This document shows positions 24,535-33,673 of a stretch of 38,672 nt of DNA, one piece after another; position 1 is the first letter of the stretch, and each line of letters opens with the position of its first letter. The notes under the pieces were generated by a model. It did no database searches, was not told the DNA's origin, and saw only the letters and a program-made list of their open reading frames with translations. Source of the stretch: Sphingobium trunci (GTDB lineage Bacteria; Pseudomonadota; Alphaproteobacteria; Sphingomonadales; Sphingomonadaceae); contig NZ_JAKUJY010000034.1 in NCBI RefSeq assembly GCF_022664535.1, positions 1-38,672 on the forward strand, in the 5' to 3' direction. Position numbers and translations under genes: made by a program.

Positions 24535-26598
24535 ATGAACGCAACGCGTATCCTCTGGGGTCAGATCACTGCCGTCTTCGGCGTGACGCTGGCCGGCATC
24601 TGGGCGGCGACCCAATGGACGGCCCACGCGCTGGGCTATCAGCCGGAACTGGGCGAGCCCTGGTTCTCGCTGGGGTCTTGGCCGGTCTATCCGCCTCCGG
24701 CCTTCTTCTGGTGGTGGTTCGCGTTCGATGCCTATGCGCCGAAGACCTTCGAGACCGGCGCGCTGATCGCAGTGTCGGGCGCGATGGCCGGTATCGTGAT
24801 CGCGATCGGCATGTCGGTCTGCCGGGCGCGAGAGGCGAAGAAAGCCGAAACCTATGGCTCGGCACGCTGGGCCAGCGAGCGGGAGGTCAGGCGCGTGAAG
24901 ATGCTTGGCGACGATGGCGTGATCCTCGGGCACTTCGCGGATCGCTATCTGCGTCATGATGGCCCCGAGCATGTGCTGTGTTTCGCGCCGACGCGCTCGG
25001 GGAAGGGCGTCGGTCTCGTCATCCCCTCACTCTTGACTTGGCCGGGGAGCTGCATCGTCCATGACATCAAGGGCGAGAACTGGCAGCTTACCTCGGGCTT
25101 CCGGTCGCGCCATGGCCGTGTGCTGCTGTTCGATCCCACCGATCCGGCGAGCGCCGCCTACAACCCCCTGCTGGAGGTCCGGAAGGGCGAATGGGAAGTG
25201 CGCGACGTGCAGAATGTCGCCGACGTGCTGGTCGACCCAGAAGGCAGCCTCGAGAAGCGCAACCACTGGGAAAAGACCAGCCATGCGCTGCTGGTCGGCG
25301 CGATCCTTCATGTCCTCTATGCCGAGGAGGACAAGACATTGGCCGGCGTCGCTGCCTTCCTCTCCGATCCGCGGCGCCCGATCGAGACAACGCTGCGCGC
25401 CATGATGACCACGCCGCATCTGGGCGAGGCCGGCGTCCATCCGGTTGTCGCCAGCGCGGCGCGCGAACTCCTCAACAAGTCGGAGAATGAGCGGTCGGGC
25501 GTGCTGTCCACTGCGATGTCGTTCCTCGGCCTTTATCGCGATCCCATCGTGGCGACCGTGACCCGCGCTTGCGACTGGCGCATCGCCGATCTGGTCGACG
25601 GGCCGGCGCCGGTCTCGCTCTATCTGGTTGTGCCGCCGTCGGACATCAGCCGCACCAAGCCGCTCATCCGCCTGATCCTCAATCAGGTCGGTCGGCGCCT
25701 CACCGAGGAGCTGAACCCGAAAGGGCGTCCGCATCGGCTGTTGTTGATGCTCGACGAATTCCCTGCGCTCGGCCGGCTCGACTTCTTCGAAAGCGCGCTC
25801 GCCTTCATGGCCGGCTATGGGATCAAGGGATTCCTCATCGCACAGAGCCTCAACCAGATCGAAAAAGCCTATGGGCAGAACAACGCGATTCTCGATAATT
25901 GTCATGTGCGTGTGGCGTTCGCGACCAATGATGAACGCACTGCCAAGCGGATATCCGATGCTCTGGGCACCGCAACCGAGATGCGGGCTATGAAGAATTA
26001 TGCCGGACACCGGCTTTCGCCCTGGTTGGGCCATCTCATGGTCTCGCGCACTGAAACCGCGCGGCCGCTACTTACACCCGGCGAGATCATGCAATTGTCG
26101 GAGGACGAGGAGATTGTCATGGCGGCGGGCATTCCGCCGATCCGGGCGGACAAAGCGCGCTATTTCACCGATCCGCGCTTGACGGCGCGACTGCTGCCGC
26201 CGCCGGTGCCCAGGCAGCTCGATCCCGCTCGGCGGCCGAAGGATGACTGGTCGACGCTGGTTCCGGTGACAGCGCCGCCGGCCCTGCCGCCCGATCCGGT
26301 CAAATCTGATGAAGTGGCCGGGAAGATGAAATCGGGAGCGGCGCACATAGAGGAGGTGGAGAGCGGCGATCGGACGTATGCAGCATCCGACACCGCGAAT
26401 GCCGGCATCCGCCGCGAGCCCGATCTTGGTGAACATGAGGAGATCGTCCCGCTCGAAAAGGCGCCTGCGCCGGACGATGCCGCCGATGACGATGCGCAGG
26501 ACGAAGACGCGGTGCGCGCGAAGCGTCAGGCTGATCGGACCATGGGCCGCAACGCCCGCAATGCCTCGCTCGATCCGGACGACGGGATCGTCCTGTGA
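24535..26598 (+). CDS. traG: Conjugative coupling protein TraG/VirD4
   Basis: The protein has 687 residues from ATG 24535 (AGGAG upstream). Two N-terminal membrane segments are visible (ITAVFGVTLAGIWAATQW and ALIAVSGAMAGIVIAIGM). The Walker A site is APTRSGKGVGLVIPSLL (151-167) and Walker B LLLMLDEFPALGRL (403-416, Asp 407, Glu 408). A variable acidic C-tail of ~110 residues ends SLDPDDGIVL and probably contacts relaxase cargo. As a hexameric ATPase at the inner membrane it hands the relaxase-DNA complex to the trb channel. Its TGA overlaps the next GTG by four bases. Confidence 0.95.
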   Translation: MNATRILWGQITAVFGVTLAGIWAATQWTAHALGYQPELGEPWFSLGSWPVYPPPAFFWWWFAFDAYAPKTFETGALIAVSGAMAGIVIAIGMSVCRAREAKKAETYGSARWASEREVRRVKMLGDDGVILGHFADRYLRHDGPEHVLCFAPTRSGKGVGLVIPSLLTWPGSCIVHDIKGENWQLTSGFRSRHGRVLLFDPTDPASAAYNPLLEVRKGEWEVRDVQNVADVLVDPEGSLEKRNHWEKTSHALLVGAILHVLYAEEDKTLAGVAAFLSDPRRPIETTLRAMMTTPHLGEAGVHPVVASAARELLNKSENERSGVLSTAMSFLGLYRDPIVATVTRACDWRIADLVDGPAPVSLYLVVPPSDISRTKPLIRLILNQVGRRLTEELNPKGRPHRLLLMLDEFPALGRLDFFESALAFMAGYGIKGFLIAQSLNQIEKAYGQNNAILDNCHVRVAFATNDERTAKRISDALGTATEMRAMKNYAGHRLSPWLGHLMVSRTETARPLLTPGEIMQLSEDEEIVMAAGIPPIRADKARYFTDPRLTARLLPPPVPRQLDPARRPKDDWSTLVPVTAPPALPPDPVKSDEVAGKMKSGAAHIEEVESGDRTYAASDTANAGIRREPDLGEHEEIVPLEKAPAPDDAADDDAQDEDAVRAKRQADRTMGRNARNASLDPDDGIVL

Positions 26599-27038
26599 GC
26601 GGCGGGCACGTCAAGCGCAGCATCCGGCTGCCGGCCAATCTGTCCCGACGACTTGCCGATCATGCCCTCGCGCGGAACACTAGCCAGGCGGCGATCATCG
26701 AGGCGGCGCTCGAATCTTTCCTGTCGCCCGATGCTGCCGAGCGGCTGGAAGCCGCGTTGGCCCGGCGGCTCGACCGGCTGGCCCGTGATCTCGGCCGGCT
26801 CGAATGGCATGTCGAGCTGTCGAACGAGACCATCGCATTGTTCATTCGCAACTGGCTCAACGCCATGCCGGCATTGCCCGACAGCGCGCGGGATGAGGTG
26901 CGTGCCCAAGGACGGGAACGATGGGAGCGGTTCGTGGAGTCGCTCAACCGGCGTATGGAATTGGGGCCGCGGTTCAGGAATGAAATCGCCCAGGACAAAG
27001 CGGGAGCACCGCATCTCGATCGGACGAGGCAACCCTAG
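26595..27038 (+). CDS. Ribbon-helix-helix (CopG-like) protein
   Basis: The protein has 147 residues from GTG 26595, whose GTGA overlaps the traG stop. The N-terminal ribbon-helix-helix is plain: HVKRSIRLPANLSRRLADHA, then RNTSQAAIIEAALESFL. A helical part with RLARDLGRLEWHVELSNETI follows, probably for oligomerisation. It could repress the transfer genes or serve as a relaxosome accessory factor that binds oriT. A gap of 205 bases (27039-27243) without a supported gene then separates it from trbB; since nearly all other genes here overlap, that gap may hold a separate trb promoter. Confidence 0.8.
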   Translation: MSGGHVKRSIRLPANLSRRLADHALARNTSQAAIIEAALESFLSPDAAERLEAALARRLDRLARDLGRLEWHVELSNETIALFIRNWLNAMPALPDSARDEVRAQGRERWERFVESLNRRMELGPRFRNEIAQDKAGAPHLDRTRQP

Positions 27039-27243
27039 CCATTTCGAGTCGCGGTCTACGAAGATGGCCCGAACGGGGCTCGTGCCTATTGGCTTCGATC
27101 TTCGTGACCTACGCCATTCCCTGTATTGCTTCGCCAACCTGCTACGATCGCAAATCTCTGTTGAATATGCCCTTTTCCTGCGTCTCTTAATCATCCCCGA
27201 AGCGCCGGACACTCCTGCTCCGCGCTAAGAAACGGGGATCGCA

Positions 27244-28227
27244 ATGGCATCGAATTGGGCTGATACAGAAGCGAGATCGCGCGGCGCGCGGATGCTCCGT
27301 ACCGCGATCGGCCCCATGGTCGGCCACTGGCTGACCGATCCCCTTGTCGTCGAAGTCATGCTGAACCCGGACGGCTGCCTGTGGGTGGACCGGCTGGGCA
27401 CCGGCCTTGCCGATACCGGGCGGCGCCTGGCGCCGGCTGACGCCGAACGGATCATCCGTCTCGTTGCCCATCATGTCGGTGCCGAGGTCCATGCCCGCTC
27501 CCCCCGTGTTTCGGCCGAACTGCCCGAAACTGGCGAACGGTTCGAAGGGCTGCTCCCACCGGTCGTGACTGCGCCGGCATTCGCCATCCGCAAGCCTGCC
27601 GTCGCCGTGTTCACGCTGGCTGACTATGTGGAGGCGGGCATCATGTCCGGCAAAGAGGCCGAGGCGCTGCGCTCGGGCGTCGCCGATCGGCTCAACATCC
27701 TCGTCGCCGGCGGCACGGGAACCGGCAAGACCACGCTCACCAACGCGCTGTTGGCCGAGGTTGCGGGAACTGGCGATCGGGTGGTGCTGATCGAGGACAC
27801 GCGCGAGTTGCAATGCGCCGCGCCCAATCTCGTCGCGATGCGGACCAAGGACGGCGTCGCTTCGCTCTCCGATCTCGTCCGTTCCTCCCTGCGCCTGCGC
27901 CCCGATCGCATCCCGATCGGCGAGGTTCGCGGCGCGGAAGCGCTCGATCTGCTGAAGGCTTGGGGCACTGGTCATCCCGGCGGCGTCGGCACCATCCATG
28001 CCGGCAGTGCGCTGGGCGCGCTGCGCAGGATGGAACAGCTCATCCAGGAAGCGGTGGTCACTGTGCCGCGCGCGCTTATCGCCGAGACCATCAATCTCGT
28101 CGCCGTCCTGGTCCGTGACGGCCATGGCCGTCGGCTCGTCGAACTCGCCCGTGTCAGCGGACTCGATCCCGTCACTGGCGACTATCGCCTCATTACGCAC
28201 TCTGCCTCCCAAGGAGACCTCTCATGA
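27244..28227 (+). CDS. trbB: TrbB, VirB11-type secretion ATPase
   Basis: The protein has 327 residues. N-terminal domain (WLTDPLVVEVMLNPDGCLWV) is followed by the nucleotide-binding core: Walker A VAGGTGTGKTTLTNALL (GGTGTGKTT at 156-164), the Asp box VVLIEDTRELQC, Walker B-like LRPDRIPIGEVRGAEALDLL and the His box GTGHPGGVGTIHAGSA. It is a hexameric ATPase at the cytoplasmic side that powers pilus assembly and transfer, the first gene of the trb operon. Its end overlaps the trbC ATG by four bases. Confidence 0.95.
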   Translation: MASNWADTEARSRGARMLRTAIGPMVGHWLTDPLVVEVMLNPDGCLWVDRLGTGLADTGRRLAPADAERIIRLVAHHVGAEVHARSPRVSAELPETGERFEGLLPPVVTAPAFAIRKPAVAVFTLADYVEAGIMSGKEAEALRSGVADRLNILVAGGTGTGKTTLTNALLAEVAGTGDRVVLIEDTRELQCAAPNLVAMRTKDGVASLSDLVRSSLRLRPDRIPIGEVRGAEALDLLKAWGTGHPGGVGTIHAGSALGALRRMEQLIQEAVVTVPRALIAETINLVAVLVRDGHGRRLVELARVSGLDPVTGDYRLITHSASQGDLS

Positions 28228-28556
28228 TCCATGCTCTTCAGCGTGGCGCGCATCGCGCCGCGCTCCTTTCCACCGCCGCCGCCGTCACGCTGATGACCGC
28301 TGGTCCGGCCCATGCCGGCGGCTCGTCCATGCCGTGGGAAGCGCCGCTCCAGTCGATCCTCGAATCGATCGAAGGCCCGGTCGCCAAGATCATCGCGGTG
28401 ATCGTCATCATCGTGACCGGCCTCAGCCTTGCCTTTGGCGATACGTCGGGCGGGTTCCGGCGGCTGATCCAGATCGTCTTCGGTCTCTCGATCGCCTTTG
28501 CCGCCTCTTCCTTCTTCCTGACCTTCTTCAGCTTCGGCGGCGGGGCGATGGTCTGA
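28224..28556 (+). CDS. trbC: TrbC, conjugative pilin
   Basis: The protein has 110 residues. Signal peptide LLSTAAAVTLMTAGPAHAGG, followed by the mature pilin with two membrane helices (VAKIIAVIVIIVTGLSLAFG and LIQIVFGLSIAFAASSFFL) joined by a short positively charged loop (GGFRRL). This is the VirB2/TrbC layout; TraF, encoded at 20771, probably trims and cyclises it. A good AAGGAG precedes the ATG. It overlaps trbB by four bases and the next start by one base (TGATG). Confidence 0.92.
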   Translation: MIHALQRGAHRAALLSTAAAVTLMTAGPAHAGGSSMPWEAPLQSILESIEGPVAKIIAVIVIIVTGLSLAFGDTSGGFRRLIQIVFGLSIAFAASSFFLTFFSFGGGAMV

Positions 28557-28825
28557 TGAGCGGCGCGGACGACGCCCCCGGCTTCTACGCGCCGGTCCAC
28601 CGGGCGCTCAGCGAACCCATCCTGCTGGGCGGCGCGCCGCGCAGCCTTGCCATCGTCAACGGCACGCTCGCCGGTGCCGTTGGTCTCGGCCTGCGCCTCT
28701 GGCTCGTGGGACTTCTGCTCTGGGCGATTGGACATGTGCTGGCGGTCTGGGCCGCCCGGCGCGATCCCCAGTTCGTCGATGTCGCCCGCCGCCACCTCAA
28801 ATATCCAGTCTGGATGCGGCCATGA
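28556..28825 (+). CDS. trbD: TrbD, VirB3-like membrane protein
   Basis: The protein has 89 residues from ATG 28556. Features: PGFYAPVHRALSEPILLGGA, then two close hydrophobic segments (LAIVNGTLAGAVGLGLRL and LVGLLLWAIGHVLAVWA) and a conserved tail RDPQFVDVARRHLKYPVW. TrbD/VirB3 sits in the inner membrane beside the TrbE ATPase and is needed for pilus assembly. It is coupled to trbC by TGATG and to trbE by ATGATGA. Longer frames beginning inside trbB are artefacts. Confidence 0.92.
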   Translation: MSGADDAPGFYAPVHRALSEPILLGGAPRSLAIVNGTLAGAVGLGLRLWLVGLLLWAIGHVLAVWAARRDPQFVDVARRHLKYPVWMRP

Positions 28826-31311
28826 TGAACCTCGCCGAATATCGCTCCAAGGCAGCCTGCCTCGCGGATTTCCTGCCCTGGGTTGCACTTGTCGGACCGG
28901 GCGTAGTGCTGAACAAGGATGGGTCGTTCCAGCGCACGGCGCGCTTTCGCGGTCCCGATCTCGACAGTGCCACGGCGTCCGAACTGGTGTCGGTGACCGC
29001 GCGTCTCAACAATGCGCTGCGGCGCCTGGGCTCCGGCTGGGCGGTGTTCGTCGAAGCCCAGCGCGTTCCCGCGCTGGAGTATCCGGAATCGGACTTTCCC
29101 GATCCTGTCTCGGCGCTGGTCGATATGGAGCGGCGCGAACAGTTCCGCGAGGAAGGCAGCCATTTCGAGAGCGGTTACTATCTGACCTTGCTCTGGATGC
29201 CGCCTGCCGACGAGGCCGCGCGCGCCGAAACCTGGCTCTATGAAGGCCGTTCGGGAAAAGGCGTCGATCCCCATGAAATGCTCGGGACGTTCATCGACCG
29301 CACCGACCGCGTGCTGCATATGGTCGAAGGCTTCATGCCCGAGGCGCGCTGGCTCGATGACGGCGAGACGCTCACCTACCTGCATAGCTGCGTATCGACG
29401 AAGCGCCAGCGCGTCCGCGTACCCGAGACGCCTTGCTATCTCGATGCGCTGCTCACCGACGAAGGCCTGACGGGTGGACTCGAGCCGAAGCTGGGCGAGC
29501 ATCATCTGCGCACGCTCACCATCACCGGCTTTCCGACCGCGACCTTTCCCGGCCTGCTCGACGAGCTGAATCGACTCGCCTTTCCCTATCGATGGTCGAC
29601 CCGGGCGATCATGCTCGACAAGACCGACGCCACGAAGCTTTTGACGCGCATCCGGCGGCAATGGTTCGCCAAGCGCAAATCGGTCGCCGCGATCCTCAAG
29701 GAGGTTATGACCAACGAAGCCTCGGTGCTGACCGATACCGACGCGTCCAACAAGGCGGCCGATGCCGATCTGGCCCTGCAGGAACTGGGCGCCGATCATT
29801 CGGGCATCGCCTATGTGACCGCGACTGTCACTGTCTGGGACTACGATCCCGCCCTGGCGGCCGAGAAGCTGCGGCTCGTCGAGAAGGTCATTCAGGGCCG
29901 CGACTTCACCTGCACCATTGAGGGGATGAACGCGATCGAGGCCTGGCTCGGATCCCTGCCCGGCCATGTCTATGCCAATGTCCGTCAGCCCCCCATTTCC
30001 ACCCTCAACCTCGCCCACCTGATCCCCCTGTCAGCGGTGTGGGCGGGGGCGGAACGGGACGAGCATTTCGGTGACGCCCCCTTGCTTTACGGCAAGACCG
30101 AAGGCTCGACCCCGTTCCGTCTTTCCCTCCATGTCGGCGATGTCGGTCACACATTGGTCGTCGGTCCGACCGGTGCCGGCAAATCGGTGATGCTGGCGCT
30201 GATGGCGTTGCAGTTCCGTCGCTATCGCGACAATCAGATATTCGCTTTCGACTTTGGTGGCTCGATCCGCGCCGCCGCGATCGGAATGGGTGGCGACTGG
30301 CAGAATCTCGGTGGCGCGCTGCATGACCGGGAAGGGGAAGCATGCGTTGCCCTGCAGCCGCTGGCAGGGATTGACGATGCCGGTGAACGCGCCTGGGCGG
30401 CGGAATGGCTGGCCGCCATCCTCACCAGCGAGGGCGTCACGGTCGATCCCGCCGCGAAGGAGCATTTGTGGACCGCACTGGGTTCGCTTGCCAGTGCGCC
30501 GCCTTCCGAACGCACGCTGACAGGCCTTGTGGTCCTCCTGCAAAGCCAGGAACTCAAACAGGCATTGGCGCCCTATTGCGTCGGCGGGCCATGGGGCCGG
30601 TTGCTCGATGCCGAAGCTGAGCATCTGGGCGCCGCTTTTGTGCAGGCCTTCGAGACCGAGGGACTGGTCGGCGCAGCGTCTGCCGCGCCGGTACTCGCCT
30701 ATCTCTTCCACCGGATCGAAGGCCGTCTCGATGGGCGGCCGACACTCATCATCATCGACGAGGGCTGGTTGGTGCTTGATAGCCCGGCCTTTGCCGCGCA
30801 GCTTCGCGAATGGCTCAAGACGCTGCGCAAGAAGAACGCGTCGGTCATCTTCGCCACACAGAGCCTTGCCGACATCGAGACGTCCCCGATCGCGCCTGCC
30901 ATCGTCGAAAGCTGCCCGACGCGCATTTTCCTGCCCAATGAACGTGCCACCGAACCGCAGATCGCCGCCATCTATGCACGCTTCGGGCTCAATGATCAGC
31001 AGATCGCAATTTTGAGCCGCGCCACTCCCAAGCGCGACTATTACTGCCAATCGCGGCGCGGCAATCGCCTGTTCGAACTCGGGCTGGGCGAGGTCGCGCT
31101 CGTCTTCACTGCGGCATCGTCGAAGACCGATCAGCTCCGCATCGGCGAACTGGCCGCCGAGCATGGGACACAGGCCTTCGCCGCCCATTGGCTGCGGCAT
31201 CGCGGTCTCGACTGGGCCGCCAGCCTGCTGCCTGATCCCGCTCCGCTGACAGCATCCATCCCGGGCGACGAGCTTCTGCTCCCGCTCGGTTCCGAGGAGT
31301 CCCCCGCATGA
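28822..31311 (+). CDS. trbE: TrbE, VirB4-type ATPase
   Basis: The protein has 829 residues. The N-terminal ~400 residues are the CagE/TrbE domain (NLAEYRSKAACLADFLPWVA; SGYYLTLLWMPPADE). The C-terminal ATPase carries Walker A VVGPTGAGKSVMLALMALQF (GPTGAGKS at 448-455), Walker B TLIIIDEGWLVLDS (641-654) and SVIFATQSLADIETS. It is the largest motor of the secretion system, docked on the inner-membrane complex. The start is ATG 28822, overlapping trbD; ATG 28825 is equally possible. It ends in a four-base overlap with trbJ. Confidence 0.95.
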   Translation: MMNLAEYRSKAACLADFLPWVALVGPGVVLNKDGSFQRTARFRGPDLDSATASELVSVTARLNNALRRLGSGWAVFVEAQRVPALEYPESDFPDPVSALVDMERREQFREEGSHFESGYYLTLLWMPPADEAARAETWLYEGRSGKGVDPHEMLGTFIDRTDRVLHMVEGFMPEARWLDDGETLTYLHSCVSTKRQRVRVPETPCYLDALLTDEGLTGGLEPKLGEHHLRTLTITGFPTATFPGLLDELNRLAFPYRWSTRAIMLDKTDATKLLTRIRRQWFAKRKSVAAILKEVMTNEASVLTDTDASNKAADADLALQELGADHSGIAYVTATVTVWDYDPALAAEKLRLVEKVIQGRDFTCTIEGMNAIEAWLGSLPGHVYANVRQPPISTLNLAHLIPLSAVWAGAERDEHFGDAPLLYGKTEGSTPFRLSLHVGDVGHTLVVGPTGAGKSVMLALMALQFRRYRDNQIFAFDFGGSIRAAAIGMGGDWQNLGGALHDREGEACVALQPLAGIDDAGERAWAAEWLAAILTSEGVTVDPAAKEHLWTALGSLASAPPSERTLTGLVVLLQSQELKQALAPYCVGGPWGRLLDAEAEHLGAAFVQAFETEGLVGAASAAPVLAYLFHRIEGRLDGRPTLIIIDEGWLVLDSPAFAAQLREWLKTLRKKNASVIFATQSLADIETSPIAPAIVESCPTRIFLPNERATEPQIAAIYARFGLNDQQIAILSRATPKRDYYCQSRRGNRLFELGLGEVALVFTAASSKTDQLRIGELAAEHGTQAFAAHWLRHRGLDWAASLLPDPAPLTASIPGDELLLPLGSEESPA

Positions 31312-32033
31312 AGACCTCTTTCCTTCGCCGCGCCCTGGTGGCGACGGCGTTTGTCACCAGCCTCACCACCAGCACGATGATCGCTGGTCCCGCCCACGCC
31401 CAGTTCGGTTTCGGCGGGATCGTCTATGATCCGACCAACTATGCCTCGAACGTGCTCCAGGCGGCCCGCGCGCTGCAACAGATCAACAACCAGATCACCC
31501 AGATCCAGAACCAGGCGACCAGCCTCATCAACGAGGCGAAGAACCTCGCCAGCCTGCCGGTCTCGACCCTCTCCACCTTGCAGAGCCAGGTCGATCAGAC
31601 CCGCCAGCTCCTGAGCGAGGCCCAGCGCATCGCCTATGATGTGCAAAGCATCCAGCAGGCGTTCGATGGCCGCTACAAGGGCAGCGCGCTGACCGGAGAC
31701 CATGCGCAGATGGTCGCCAATGCCAATGCGCGCTGGGAGGACAGCGTCGGCGCGCTCGAAGATGCGCTGCGCGTCCAGGCCGGCGTCGTCGGCAATCTCG
31801 CCGGCACGCGCGGCTCGATCGACACTCTGGTCGGCGCCAGCCAGTCGGCAAGCGGCGCCCTTCAGGCGACCCAGGCGGGCAATCAACTTCTCGCGCTTCA
31901 GTCGCAGCAACTCGCCGATCTCACCGCGGCGCTCGCGGCGCAGGGCCGGGCGCAGGCGCTCGATGCCGCCCGCGCGGCAGCGATCGAGGCGGAAGGGCGC
32001 GAACGGTTCCGCCGTTTCCGGGGCCAGAACTGA
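31308..32033 (+). CDS. trbJ: TrbJ, VirB5-like pilus protein
   Basis: The protein has 241 residues. Signal peptide LVATAFVTSLTTSTMIAGPA, cleaved near AHAQ. The mature protein begins FGFGGIVYDPTNYASNVLQA and is mainly helical with coiled-coil stretches (ALQQINNQITQIQNQATSL; LAALAAQGRAQALDAARAA-type repeats near the end). TrbJ/VirB5 is a minor pilus-tip or assembly subunit in the periplasm. It is linked to trbE by ATGA and followed one base later by the small trbK-like gene. Confidence 0.92.
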   Translation: MKTSFLRRALVATAFVTSLTTSTMIAGPAHAQFGFGGIVYDPTNYASNVLQAARALQQINNQITQIQNQATSLINEAKNLASLPVSTLSTLQSQVDQTRQLLSEAQRIAYDVQSIQQAFDGRYKGSALTGDHAQMVANANARWEDSVGALEDALRVQAGVVGNLAGTRGSIDTLVGASQSASGALQATQAGNQLLALQSQQLADLTAALAAQGRAQALDAARAAAIEAEGRERFRRFRGQN

Positions 32034-32034
32034 G

Positions 32035-32283
32035 ATGAGCCGCACGGCGAAGATCGCGGCGGCCGGCGCGCTGGGCGGCCTGCTCATGACGCTCACCGTC
32101 GCGATGACGATGCGCGAAGAGCGCCGCGTCGAGACGATCATCGTCCCGGCCAACCAAAGCGTCACCGATCCGCTGGCAGATGATCTTCGCCGCTGCCGCA
32201 CGCTCACCATGCCTGACAGCGGCTGCGAGGCGGCATGGGAGGAACGGCGCCGCCGCTTCTACGCCAGGGAGGAACAGCCGTGA
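32035..32283 (+). CDS. TrbK-like small protein (possible entry exclusion)
   Basis: The protein has 82 residues from ATG 32035. One N-terminal membrane segment (IAAAGALGGLLMTLTVAMTM) is followed by a periplasmic domain with CRTLTMPDSGCEAAWEERRR, where two cysteines could form a disulfide. The position between trbJ and trbL and this cysteine pattern fit the TrbK-alt family, thought to limit redundant transfer into cells already holding the element. Too small for firm assignment without a search. Its TGA overlaps the GTG start of trbL. Confidence 0.7.
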   Translation: MSRTAKIAAAGALGGLLMTLTVAMTMREERRVETIIVPANQSVTDPLADDLRRCRTLTMPDSGCEAAWEERRRRFYAREEQP

Positions 32284-33653
32284 ACGATACGGGCGTCATC
32301 GACACATTTCTGGGTGTCTTCACCACCTATATCGACAGCGGCTTCGGCCTGCTGGGCGGCGAGGTCGCCTTCCTCTCCTCGGCCCTGATCGTCATCGACG
32401 TGACCATTGCGGCGCTGTTCTGGGCCTGGGGCGCTGACGAGGATCTGCTCCAGCGGCTCGTGAAGAAGACCCTCTATATCGGCGTCTTCGCCTATATCAT
32501 CGGCAACTTCTCTTCACTGGCCACCATATTGTTCGACAGCTTCGCCGGGCTCGGTCTCAAGGCATCGGGCGGCGCCATGGCGCTCGCCGATTTCATGAAG
32601 CCCGGAACCGTTGCCGCCACCGGCCTCGATGCCGGCGCGCCGCTGCTCGATGCGACCGAGGATCTGGTCGGACCGGTCGGCCTGTTCACCAACTTCCCCG
32701 AGATCATGATCCTGCTGGTCGCCTGGCTGATCGTCGTGCTGGCTTTCTTCGTGCTTGCCATCCAGGTCTTCGTCACCATCATCGAGTTCAAGCTGGTGAC
32801 GCTCGCCGGCTTCGTGCTGCTGCCGTTCGCCTTTTTCAACCGCACCGCCTTCATGGCCGAGAAGGTGCTGGGGCATGTGATCTCGTCCGGCATCAAGGTG
32901 CTGGTCCTCGCCGTCATCACCGGCATCGGCACGACCCTGTTCAGCCAGTTCATCGGCGCCAGCCTTGGCGCTGAACCCGATATCGAACAGGTCATGGCGA
33001 TCGCGCTCGCCGCACTGACCATGCTTGGGCTCGGCATTTTCGGTCCCGGCATCGCCAATGGCATCGTTTCTGGTGGTCCCCAGCTTGGCGCAGGGGCTGC
33101 TGCCGGAACGGCGCTGCTTGCCGGCGCCTCGCTGGCGGGCGGTGCGGCCGGCGCGAAGCTCGCCGCCGGAGCTGCCGGCTCTGCAGCCGCTGCCGGAGGC
33201 CGGATGGGCGCCGCCGCGGCGCGCGGCGGCGCCCGCGCTGCCGGGTCGAGTGCCGCGGCCTACAGTATGGGCTCGTTCGGCAAGACCGGCGCCAGCGCCG
33301 TTGCCGGAGGCATGGCCGCTGCCGGGCAGAATGCGCTTGGCGCGGCCAGCAAGGCGGCGACGTCGCCCTTGCGCAAGATGGCAGGCAAGGCGGGACAGGC
33401 ACTCAAGTCGAACTTTCACGGCGGCGCCCGGTCGGCCTTCGGGGTCGAGCCGGAAGGCGCGACCGGCGCAACCGCCGCTTCCGCGCAATCGGCAGCGGGC
33501 GCCACAGCGCCCGTCAGTGGTCCGCCTGCCTGGTCCAAGACCATGAAGCATCGCCAGGCCATGACGCAGGACGCCACCATGGCGACCCACACGCTCAAGG
33601 GCGGCGACAGCCATGGCGGCGCCAGCGGTCCCGACGTCTCCGACAAGAGCTGA
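32280..33653 (+). CDS. trbL: TrbL, VirB6-like channel protein
   Basis: The protein has 457 residues from GTG 32280 (GTGA overlap with the trbK-like gene). After a short N-terminal part it has at least five membrane segments, for example FLSSALIVIDVTIAALFWAW, IMILLVAWLIVVLAFFVLAI and VLVLAVITGIGTTLF. The last ~180 residues are Ala/Gly-rich, low in complexity and soluble (GAAAARGGARAAGSSAAAYS), ending in ASGPDVSDKS. This is the polytopic inner-membrane core that DNA contacts during export. A 20-base gap with GAAAGGA follows before trbF. Confidence 0.93.
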   Translation: MNDTGVIDTFLGVFTTYIDSGFGLLGGEVAFLSSALIVIDVTIAALFWAWGADEDLLQRLVKKTLYIGVFAYIIGNFSSLATILFDSFAGLGLKASGGAMALADFMKPGTVAATGLDAGAPLLDATEDLVGPVGLFTNFPEIMILLVAWLIVVLAFFVLAIQVFVTIIEFKLVTLAGFVLLPFAFFNRTAFMAEKVLGHVISSGIKVLVLAVITGIGTTLFSQFIGASLGAEPDIEQVMAIALAALTMLGLGIFGPGIANGIVSGGPQLGAGAAAGTALLAGASLAGGAAGAKLAAGAAGSAAAAGGRMGAAAARGGARAAGSSAAAYSMGSFGKTGASAVAGGMAAAGQNALGAASKAATSPLRKMAGKAGQALKSNFHGGARSAFGVEPEGATGATAASAQSAAGATAPVSGPPAWSKTMKHRQAMTQDATMATHTLKGGDSHGGASGPDVSDKS

Positions 33654-33673
33654 ATTCTCGAAAGGACGAACCC

